From assembly GCA_947174295.1 (NCBI GenBank), contig CAMWIG010000050.1:1-11214 (forward strand): a stretch of 11,214 nt of DNA. The letters run 5' to 3'. Origin of the DNA: an uncultured Alistipes sp. (lineage in GTDB: Bacteria > Bacteroidota > Bacteroidia > Bacteroidales > Rikenellaceae). The translations under genes and the position numbers were made by a program. This document shows, piece by piece, positions 1 to 5,473 of this stretch. Every line of letters begins with the position of its first letter. Within the stretch, counting starts at the first letter, position 1. Below the pieces are notes generated by a model. The model had not been told where the DNA came from and ran no database searches. It was given only the letters and a program-made list of their open reading frames with translations.

Positions 1-514
1 CACCTCCAAAGCCGCCCATGGCGTGGCCCTTGAAGTGGGAGAGTATCACCGTGAAGTCGTAGTCGAGGTAGTGCGACCCCACGAAATCTTCACTCAGATG
101 CCGGCCGCCGTTGACGGGCAGCGCCGTGTCGCCGTCGGCATCCATGATATCGACCTGAGCTATGGCCGTGAAACCGTGTTCCTCGGCCGCACGCAGGTGG
201 TCGGCCGTCCTGGCCCGTCCTCCGCCGTATGCCGTGTTGCACTCCACTATCGTGCCGCCTACCTCGCGCACGAGGTCGCGTATGAGTGCCGGTTGCAGAA
301 AGTTGTGGCCGCCCGGTTCGCCGGTCGAGAGCTTCACGGCGACGCGCCCTTCGGCTTCGCGGCCGAGTACCTTGTAGATGTTCACGAGGTTTTCGGGCGA
401 AATCTCGGTGTACATGTAGACTTTGGGCTTTCCGCTGTCGGAAGCCGTCGGGCCGCAGCCCGACGCTGCGGTCGATGATAACATTGTCATTAGAAACAGA
501 ATTTCGGTTTTCAT
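1..514 (-). CDS. DUF362 family protein, probable lipoprotein (partial, 3' end outside window)
   Basis: The reading frame is open on the minus strand from an ATG at 514 to the window edge, giving about 171 residues with the C-terminus missing. The start encodes MKTEILFLMTMLSSTAASGC, a short hydrophobic segment ending in a lipobox-like ASGC, so Cys20 is a plausible lipidation site. The mature part carries features I associate with DUF362: a GEPGGHNFLQP segment near residues 65-75, VECNTAYGGGR near 90-100, and HFKGHAMGGFGG at the visible end. The biochemical role of DUF362 is not established. Many members carry a C-terminal [4Fe-4S] ferredoxin domain, but that part would lie outside this window. 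The gene is last in the visible operon, 61 bp after the DUF1893 gene, and I found no convincing promoter in that gap. The family call is fairly sure; the lipoprotein call is moderate, because the signal has only one lysine and an acidic residue near its start. Confidence 0.82.
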   Translation of the reverse strand, partial: MKTEILFLMTMLSSTAASGCGPTASDSGKPKVYMYTEISPENLVNIYKVLGREAEGRVAVKLSTGEPGGHNFLQPALIRDLVREVGGTIVECNTAYGGGRARTADHLRAAEEHGFTAIAQVDIMDADGDTALPVNGGRHLSEDFVGSHYLDYDFTVILSHFKGHAMGGFGG

Positions 515-575
515 TATTTGGGAAACTGTTTAAATATTCTCTGCTGCAAAATCCTGCAAGTCCGTATCGCTGCGG

Positions 576-1022
576 TTATCGGGCGACCTTCATGAACTCT
601 TCGATGCGCGACAGACACTCTTCCGCCGTCGTGCAGTCGTTGCACAGCTGCTCGACGGGGCATATCCCGTTGTGCGTGCGGTTGACGATGTGCGGTACTT
701 CGAGCGTGAAGTCGGTCTTGACTCCGTATCGGTGCAGCAGTTCGAGCGCCGGGCGGCTTATGACGTCGGCGAATACCTCGCGTATGCCGCCCAGAACCAT
801 CAGCGCCGCGGCGCCCTTTCCGACCACTTTGTCGGCGATGAATGCGCCGTTGAGAAACTTGCTGTCTTCGGTCAGAAGCCGGAACAGATCCTTGACCCCC
901 CGCTCGTGGAATCTGCGGATCTCGTTGCCGTTGCGGATTACGCACGAACACTTCTCCGTGAAGAGATAGTCGATGATTCTGTCGCGCTCCTCTCTGGTCA
1001 TGAAATTAACACCTCGTGTCAT
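576..1022 (-). CDS. DUF1893 domain protein with cysteine-rich C-terminus
   Basis: A 148-residue cytosolic protein with no signal peptide or membrane segment. The core matches DUF1893 (TM1506-like): ERGVKDL near residues 40-46, ADKVVGKGAAAL near 63-74, LGGIREVFADVIS near 77-89, and NRTHNGICP near 114-122. The family is structurally related to the cytidine-deaminase-like fold, but I see no HxE or PCxxC zinc motif in the usual arrangement, so deaminase activity should not be assumed. The tail has C121, C127, C130 and C136 (C-x5-C-x2-C-x5-C), and C25 and C27 lie near the start, so a bound metal or cluster is possible. The ATG at 1022 lies 14 bp after the upstream AKR stop. An internal ATG at 1001 (Met8, followed by TREERDR) is an equally reasonable start. 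The function is unknown; its place among Fe-S proteins suggests a redox or cofactor-related role by inference. Confidence 0.87.
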   Translation of the reverse strand: MTRGVNFMTREERDRIIDYLFTEKCSCVIRNGNEIRRFHERGVKDLFRLLTEDSKFLNGAFIADKVVGKGAAALMVLGGIREVFADVISRPALELLHRYGVKTDFTLEVPHIVNRTHNGICPVEQLCNDCTTAEECLSRIEEFMKVAR

Positions 1023-1036
1023 AGTTGTCTCGTGTT

Positions 1037-2185
1037 TTAATATCCGAATTTTTCGTTAGCCATGCGCATCGACTCCACTATGCCGACCCCGAACGGACAG
1101 CGGCTCTCGCAGGCCCCGCATTCGATGCACTCCGAGGCGTGGTGCGGCAGCGCCTTGTAGTGTTCGCGGACGGTCTCGGGAATCACGCCCTGCGCGACGG
1201 TGAGGTTGTAGAACTTGTTCACCGCGGCGATGTCGATTCCCGCCGAGCACGGTGCGCAGTGGCCGCAATACATGCAATGACCTTTCCAAGTGAACTTGTC
1301 GAGCCCCGTCATTACGGACGCATAATCGCGCTCTTCGGGCGTGGCGCCGCACCATGCGAGCGCCGCGTCGATTTCTGCGGTGCTTTTGCAGCCGACCATC
1401 ACGGCCGCGACTGCCGGTCGGGTGAGGGCGTACTCTATGGCCTGCACGGGAGTCATGGCGCGGCCGAACGGCGAGTTCGTTCCGCTCAGCAGGTCGCCTC
1501 CGCCGTAGACCTTCATCACGTCGATGCCCACGCCCGAGGCTGCGCACAGATTGTAGAGCCGTTCGCGCTCGGGGTCGATGTCGTGCAGCGCCGACGCGTA
1601 GCTCTCGTCGGCCCACAGTGCGTCGACATCCTCGTTGGGCGGCAGCAGGTCGTAGCACGGGTTTACGGAGAACATCACCACGTCGATTATTCCCGTCTCC
1701 ACGGCCATGCGCGCCACCGTCGGGTTGTGACTGCTCATACCTATGGCGCGGATGCGTCCCTCGGCTTTCAGCTGCTGCGCATAACGTATGATTTCGCCGT
1801 CGAAAACCGTGCGGAAATCATCTTCGGCGTCGACGTAGTGTATCATTCCTATGTCGAGATAGTCTGTGCGCAGCTGCCGCAGCTGTGCCTCGAACGAGGG
1901 CACGATTTTCTCCATGTCGCGCGTGCGGAGATACTGTCCGTTTTCCCACGCGGTGCCGATATGGCCTTGTATTACGAACTCTGCGCGTCGTCCGTCGAGT
2001 GCCGCGCCGATATTGGCGCGCAGGTCGGGATTCGGCGAATAGAGGTCGAGGAAATTCACGCCTCGCGCTATCGCATGGTCGAAATCGGCCTTCGTCTCCT
2101 CGGCGCTTTTGTTCATGAAGCCTTCGCACCCGAGCGCTACGGCGCTGACGCGTATGCCGGTGCGGCCTAATATGCGGTATTCCAT
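1037..2185 (-). CDS. Aldo/keto reductase-like protein with two C-terminal [4Fe-4S] motifs, cytosolic, atypical active site
   Basis: A 382-residue protein starting MEYRILGRTGIRVS, the usual beginning of an AKR barrel; no signal peptide precedes it. Any longer version in the same frame runs into sequence that shadows the upstream gene, so the ATG at 2185 is the right start. The barrel spans about 1-290. Two cluster motifs follow: C304, C307, C310, C313 (the last followed by Ser, not Pro) and C353, C356, C359, C363 followed by Pro. Of the AKR catalytic tetrad, Asp47 (FLDLY) and His116 (MIHYVD) are present. The lysine strand reads FVIQGHI, putting His75 where Lys is expected. The tyrosine position aligns with Asn52, although Tyr49 could be a shifted equivalent. 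The enzyme may therefore not do classical NADPH-dependent carbonyl reduction. It sits 11 bp after the paralogous AKR and 14 bp before DUF1893, so it is very likely co-transcribed. The substrate is unknown. Confidence 0.92.
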   Translation of the reverse strand: MEYRILGRTGIRVSAVALGCEGFMNKSAEETKADFDHAIARGVNFLDLYSPNPDLRANIGAALDGRRAEFVIQGHIGTAWENGQYLRTRDMEKIVPSFEAQLRQLRTDYLDIGMIHYVDAEDDFRTVFDGEIIRYAQQLKAEGRIRAIGMSSHNPTVARMAVETGIIDVVMFSVNPCYDLLPPNEDVDALWADESYASALHDIDPERERLYNLCAASGVGIDVMKVYGGGDLLSGTNSPFGRAMTPVQAIEYALTRPAVAAVMVGCKSTAEIDAALAWCGATPEERDYASVMTGLDKFTWKGHCMYCGHCAPCSAGIDIAAVNKFYNLTVAQGVIPETVREHYKALPHHASECIECGACESRCPFGVGIVESMRMANEKFGY

Positions 2186-2196
2186 ATCTTCTGCGT

Positions 2197-3597
2197 CTAA
2201 AATTCGCGACCCTGTTTCAAATCCTCGACGAAGTGGTCGATGCGCTGCATCTGCGCCGGAATGTCGATGCCCTGCGGGCAGTGGTGCACGCATCGGTTGC
2301 AGCCTATGCAGCGGTCGGCCTGCCGCAGGCGCGGCACGGAGCGGTCGTAACCCACCAGAAAGGCCTTGCGGGCTGCGGCGTAGTTGGCGTCGCGCGACGA
2401 CGAGGGCATGTGTCCTTCGTTGATGCACTTGTTGAAGTGGAGCAGGATGCCCGGGATATCCAGTCCGTAGGGGCACGGCATGCAGTACTTGCAGTCGTTG
2501 CACGGAATGGTGGGGTAGCGCAGCAGAGCCTGAGCCGTCTCTTCGAGGAAGCCGCGATCGTCGTCGGTCAGAGGATCGAGCGGAGCATACGTGCGCAGGT
2601 TGTCCTGCAAGTGCTCCATGTAGGTCATGCCGCTCAGCACTGTGAGCACGCCGGGGAAGGAACCCGCGAAGCGGAACGCCCACGATGCGACGCTCGCATC
2701 GGGCCGGCGCTGTTTGAGCTTGGCGGCTATATGGTTGTGCACGCGCGAGAGACGGCCGCCGAGCAGCGGCTCCATGATTATGGCGGGTATGCCGCGTCGC
2801 TGCAACTCCGAGTAGAGGTATTCGGCGTCGGTGTTGCGGGCGTTGACCTCCTTGGCGTGCCGCCAGTCGACGTAGTTGAGCTGAATCTGCACGAAGTCCC
2901 ACTTGCAGCGGTCGTGCTGCGAGAGCAGATAGTCGAACACCTCGATGTCGCCGTGGTAGGAGAAGCCGAGGTTGCGGATGCGGCCTGCGCGACGCTCGTC
3001 GAGCAGGAAGTCGAGCATGCCGTTTCTTACGTAGCGACCTTCGAATGCCTCCATCCCGCCCATGCCGATGCCGTGCAGAAGCATGTAGTCGATGTAGTCG
3101 ACCCTCAGCTCCTTGAACGACTTGCGGTACATTGCCATCGAGGCCTCGCGGCTCCATGTCGAGGGCGAGAAGTTCGAGAGCTTGGTGGCGACGAAGAACT
3201 TCTCGCGCGGGTGACGGCTCAGCGCGATTCCCGTCGCACGTTCGGAGAATCCCTTGCAGTATGCCGGCGACGTGTCGAAATAGTTCACGCCGTGTTCTAT
3301 TGCATAGTCGACCAGACGGTTGACCTGCTCCTGGTCTATTTCGCCCTTGCTTTCACCCTCCTGCACCTCGGGCAGACGCATGCAGCCGTAGCCCAGCAGC
3401 GATACGCGGTCGTCGCTGGTCGGATTGGTTCGGAAGGTCATGCTGTCGGTCGGAATCTCTTCCGCGGCCGTGAGACCGGCCGCTGCGTTCTTCTTCGGGT
3501 CGCATCCTGCCAGTGCGAGTGCCGATACGGCCGCTCCCGTGCCGAGCCGCCGCAGGAACTCGCGGCGGTCGATGATGTTCTTATCTTCGTTTTTCAT
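2197..3597 (-). CDS. Exported aldo/keto reductase with Tat signal, lipobox and two C-terminal [4Fe-4S] motifs
   Basis: A 466-residue protein. The N-terminus has a twin-arginine motif (DRREFLRR, residues 10-17), a short hydrophobic stretch and a lipobox ending at Cys32 (LAGC), predicting a Tat-exported lipoprotein. The AKR barrel covers about 55-350 and keeps the full classical tetrad: Asp108 and Tyr113 (FDTSPAY), Lys139 (FVATK) and His175 (MLLHG). The C-terminus carries C366, C369, C372, C375 (CNDCKYCMPCP) and C430, C433, C436, C440 (CIGCNRCVHHCP), two [4Fe-4S]-type sets. Tat export fits a protein that folds and loads its clusters in the cytoplasm. Free NADPH is absent from the periplasm, so electrons may come through the clusters from the membrane polyferredoxin encoded 12 bp upstream, or a tightly bound nicotinamide may be carried along; both are inference. 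It is the second gene of the operon. The physiological substrate is unknown. Confidence 0.93.
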   Translation of the reverse strand: MKNEDKNIIDRREFLRRLGTGAAVSALALAGCDPKKNAAAGLTAAEEIPTDSMTFRTNPTSDDRVSLLGYGCMRLPEVQEGESKGEIDQEQVNRLVDYAIEHGVNYFDTSPAYCKGFSERATGIALSRHPREKFFVATKLSNFSPSTWSREASMAMYRKSFKELRVDYIDYMLLHGIGMGGMEAFEGRYVRNGMLDFLLDERRAGRIRNLGFSYHGDIEVFDYLLSQHDRCKWDFVQIQLNYVDWRHAKEVNARNTDAEYLYSELQRRGIPAIIMEPLLGGRLSRVHNHIAAKLKQRRPDASVASWAFRFAGSFPGVLTVLSGMTYMEHLQDNLRTYAPLDPLTDDDRGFLEETAQALLRYPTIPCNDCKYCMPCPYGLDIPGILLHFNKCINEGHMPSSSRDANYAAARKAFLVGYDRSVPRLRQADRCIGCNRCVHHCPQGIDIPAQMQRIDHFVEDLKQGREF

Positions 3598-3609
3598 CTT
3601 CGTTCTCCG

Positions 3610-5118
3610 TTAGATTGTTCGGTGTACTTCGTGTCCTTCGACATAGATTGCGCTGAACGGCCGTGCCGGGCAGAGATTCTCGCAGGCTCCGCAGCCTATG
3701 CAGAGCTCGGTGTTGACGGCCGGAATCTTGGGCGACTCCGGGTCGTCGGGGTCGGAGAGCACCATCGTTATGGCTCCCGACGGACAGTGGCGTGCGCAGT
3801 TGCCGCACGAGTCGCCCGCAGTGAGCGGGATGCAGTTCTGGCGCACCCACACCGCATGTCCGATTTGTATCGACGACTTTTCGGCCGTATCGGCGAGGCT
3901 TATCGCGCCAGTAGGGCATGCCTCTGCGCATCGCGTGCACTCCGGGCGGCAGTATCCGCGCTCGTAGGACATCTCGGGCTGCATGAGCGTCATCACTCCG
4001 CCCGAGGGGCGCAGCACTCCGTTGGGACATGCCGCTACGCAGAGCTGGCAGCCGGTGCAGTGCGCCGCGAACCGGCTGAGTCCGTGCGCGCCTGCCGGAA
4101 CGATGCGGGTCTGCCGTGCCGGAATCTTCTTGTCCTCGATTACGGCCAGACCTCCGTCCACGTGCTTGTCCTGAGCCCGTGCGGCCGCCGTGGCGGCGAG
4201 CAGTGCGGTGACGGACAGAAACCTGCGGCGCGACATTGCGGCAGTGTCGGGTGCCGGGGCCGTCGTCTTCTCTGCGGCCGTGGCGTTCGTGTCGCGGCTC
4301 GAGCGGCGCAATGTGTATGATATGGCGCCCTTGTGGCATTTGCCGAGGCAATCCATGCAGGCCACGCAGCGCGAGTAGTCGATTTCGTGGCTCCGGCTGT
4401 CGATGCACGACGCCTTGCAGTTGCGGGCGCAGAGTTCGCAGCCGTTGCACTTCGAGGTGTCGATTGCGGGGCGCAGCAGCGAGAAGCGGGAGAAGAATCC
4501 CAGCACAGTGCCGACCGGGCATACGGTGTTGCACCACGTGCGGCCGTTGCGCCATGCGAGAATGCCGAGACCGACGAGAGTGGCGGCGGCGACGGCGAAC
4601 GTGGCGGCGCTGCGTATCCATATGTCGACCGTGTAGAATGCGTAGCTGTCGGCTCGCTCGGCGAGGTATGCCAGCACGTTGTTGCCCGCCTGCCACAGCG
4701 GCGCGAAGATATTCTGGGCTATGCGGCCGTAGGCGCTGTACGGTGCGAGGAGTGCGACCAGCGAGCCTGCCTTGGCCGCTATGGCTGCGATGAACAGTGC
4801 GAGCGCTCCGTATCGCAGCCGCTTCACAGCCGGCGACCACGAGTAACGGTTGCGTTTGCTGCGGCGTCCGAGCCACCCGAAACCGTCCTGCATGACGCCC
4901 AGGGGGCAGATGACCGAGCAGTAGACGCGTCCGAAGAGGAGTGTGAGTAGGACGAGGCCAGCCACGACGCCGACCTCGGCGGCCAGCAATGCCGGCAGGA
5001 ACTGAATCTTCGCGAGCCAGCCGAACCACGCGTGAATCGTCCCCGTGAAGTCGAGGAAGAGCAGTGTCACCAGCGTGAAGCATGCGGCAGCGAGAGTTAT
5101 TCTGATTTTGCGCAACAT
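3610..5118 (-). CDS. Membrane polyferredoxin: NapH-like domain fused to NapG-like domain through an internal Tat signal
   Basis: A 502-residue protein and the first gene of the operon. Residues 1-270 are NapH-like. Four likely membrane segments lie near 5-22, 42-63, 103-125 and 172-190. Two Cys-x3-Cys-Pro motifs follow at C67/C71 and C196/C200, then two cluster motifs at C224, C227, C230, C234 and C251, C254, C257, C261. An Ala/Thr/Pro-rich linker (about 271-294) leads to M295-SRRRFLS, a twin-arginine motif with a hydrophobic stretch ending ARAQ near 316. Residues 350-490 are NapG-like with four cluster motifs: C354-C364, C390-C401, C429-C445 and C473-C483. In known nitrate reductase systems, NapH and NapG are separate and pass electrons from menaquinol or ubiquinol to periplasmic enzymes. 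No NapA, NapB or NapC is visible here, so the acceptor is likely one of the downstream proteins. The ATG at 5118 gives a proper first membrane helix. Confidence 0.92.
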   Translation of the reverse strand: MLRKIRITLAAACFTLVTLLFLDFTGTIHAWFGWLAKIQFLPALLAAEVGVVAGLVLLTLLFGRVYCSVICPLGVMQDGFGWLGRRSKRNRYSWSPAVKRLRYGALALFIAAIAAKAGSLVALLAPYSAYGRIAQNIFAPLWQAGNNVLAYLAERADSYAFYTVDIWIRSAATFAVAAATLVGLGILAWRNGRTWCNTVCPVGTVLGFFSRFSLLRPAIDTSKCNGCELCARNCKASCIDSRSHEIDYSRCVACMDCLGKCHKGAISYTLRRSSRDTNATAAEKTTAPAPDTAAMSRRRFLSVTALLAATAAARAQDKHVDGGLAVIEDKKIPARQTRIVPAGAHGLSRFAAHCTGCQLCVAACPNGVLRPSGGVMTLMQPEMSYERGYCRPECTRCAEACPTGAISLADTAEKSSIQIGHAVWVRQNCIPLTAGDSCGNCARHCPSGAITMVLSDPDDPESPKIPAVNTELCIGCGACENLCPARPFSAIYVEGHEVHRTI

Positions 5119-5147
5119 ATTGATTATAGCATGTTATTTACCGACTG

Positions 5148-5211
5148 CAAAATTATTACAAAATTACGAAATGCGGATAGACGTATTACCGATTGTATTA
5201 CCAAAATTACG
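5148..5211 (-). repeat. Repeated CAAAATTA elements (TAATTTTG on the minus strand)
   Basis: The octamer CAAAATTA occurs at 5148-5155, 5159-5166 and 5202-5209; the last two copies extend to CAAAATTACG. A second direct repeat, GTATTACC, occurs at 5183-5190 and 5195-5202. On the minus strand each octamer is a perfect TAnnTTTG -7 element. Only the copy at 5202-5209 has a TTTG at a proper upstream distance. The other two lie within the predicted leader of the operon and could be alternative start points or simply AT-rich sequence. Confidence 0.5.
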
Positions 5212-5234
5212 GATTCGCCGCTTTCGTTCGCAAA
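5202..5234 (-). promoter_or_regulatory. Candidate promoter of the minus-strand Fe-S/AKR operon
   Basis: On the minus strand, TTTG (plus-strand CAAA at 5231-5234) is followed after 21 bp by TAATTTTG (plus-strand 5202-5209). This matches the Bacteroidetes primary promoter pattern, TTTG or TTG near -33 and TAnnTTTG near -7, at a normal spacing. Transcription would begin around 5195 and leave a leader of roughly 75 nucleotides before the ATG at 5118. Extra TAATTTTG copies downstream make the exact start uncertain. Confidence 0.5.
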
Positions 5235-5287
5235 TCGTTCGGAGCATCTCTTTCCGCTGTGTTCCGCCCGGGCATGCGATGTGCGGA

Positions 5288-5329
5288 GCGCCGGTGTGGA
5301 ACTTATCCGCGCCGGTGTGGAATTATTCC
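5288..5329. repeat. 21-bp tandem direct repeat, two copies
   Basis: Two adjacent 21-bp units, 5288-5308 and 5309-5329, share their first 14 bases (GCGCCGGTGTGGAA) and their last three (TCC), with three mismatches in total. A 21-bp period is about two helical turns, so proteins bound to each copy would sit on the same face of the DNA. The position between two divergent promoters fits a pair of regulator sites. No known regulator motif is recognised. Confidence 0.6.
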
Positions 5330-5331
5330 AC
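5317..5331. promoter_or_regulatory. 15-bp palindrome GTGGAAT-T-ATTCCAC, possible operator
   Basis: Two perfect 7-bp inverted arms flank a single central base. The site overlaps the second copy of the 21-bp tandem repeat; the first copy holds only a degraded version (GTGGAAC, then TTATCCG). A one-base centre cannot form a stable RNA hairpin loop, so a DNA site for a dimeric regulator is the more natural reading. It lies about 65 bp upstream of the candidate -33 element for susC. Confidence 0.4.
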
Positions 5332-5356
5332 GCATGATGCGCGCTCAGGCAAATGG

Positions 5357-5371
5357 CGTTGCGTCGCAACG
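5357..5371. promoter_or_regulatory. 15-bp palindrome CGTTGCG-T-CGCAACG, possible operator
   Basis: Perfect 7-bp arms flank a central T. The half-site CGTTGCG recurs at 5394-5400, overlapping the candidate -33 region of the susC promoter. The centre of this palindrome (5364) is exactly 40 bp from the centre of the preceding one (5324), close to four helical turns. It looks like a binding site for a dimeric regulator of susC; no regulator identity can be given. Confidence 0.4.
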
Positions 5372-5394
5372 AATTGTCGTACATGCCGTTGTGC

Positions 5395-5423
5395 GTTGCG
5401 CGCCGGAAATGGCATCAGGTTTG
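5395..5423 (+). promoter_or_regulatory. Weak candidate promoter for the susC-like gene
   Basis: CAGGTTTG at 5416-5423 differs from the Bacteroidetes -7 element TAnnTTTG only at its first base. GTTG at 5395-5398 lies 17 bp upstream and could serve as the -33 element. Transcription would start near 5430, leaving a leader of about 44 nucleotides. A degenerate promoter next to palindromic sites would fit a gene that needs an activator, but the match could be chance. Confidence 0.3.
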
Positions 5424-5473
5424 GCATAGACGACTGTTCGTACAAACGGAGTTATCAATTCAAACGCAATGAA

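Larger units (their letters stand above)
5119..5473. other. Divergent intergenic regulatory region
   Basis: This stretch of about 355 bp separates the ATG of the minus-strand polyferredoxin operon from the ATG of the plus-strand susC-like gene. The left third is AT-rich and holds repeated CAAAATTA elements, which read TAATTTTG on the minus strand. The middle and right parts are GC-richer and hold a 21-bp tandem repeat and two 15-bp palindromes. Open frames cross the region on both strands, but none has a recognisable domain, signal peptide or good start context, so I treat it as non-coding. Both transcription units presumably read out of it, and a shared regulator is possible. No regulator gene is seen nearby. 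Confidence 0.75.

Noticed and set aside
23..478. Plus-strand open frame of 151 codons opposite the DUF362 gene
   Set aside because: It is a shadow of the minus-strand DUF362 frame, which has recognisable family motifs; the plus-strand translation has none.
515..575. Separate promoter for the DUF362 gene in the 61-bp gap
   Set aside because: A TTTG is present on the minus strand, but no TAnnTTTG element follows at a suitable distance, so read-through from the operon is more likely.
4234..4236. Separate napG-like gene starting at the internal ATG (Met295) instead of a fusion
   Set aside because: The frame is continuous with no stop and no ribosome-binding site before this ATG, so one fused product is the simpler reading. 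An additional internal start is not excluded.
2233..4320. Long plus-strand open frame of 695 codons
   Set aside because: It runs opposite two clearly recognised minus-strand genes. Long shadow frames are common in GC-rich DNA, and its translation shows no domain pattern.
5124..5384. Minus-strand open frame of 86 codons in the divergent intergenic region
   Set aside because: No signal peptide, domain or good start context, and it overlaps the promoter and repeats. It ends just before the polyferredoxin start and is more likely non-coding.
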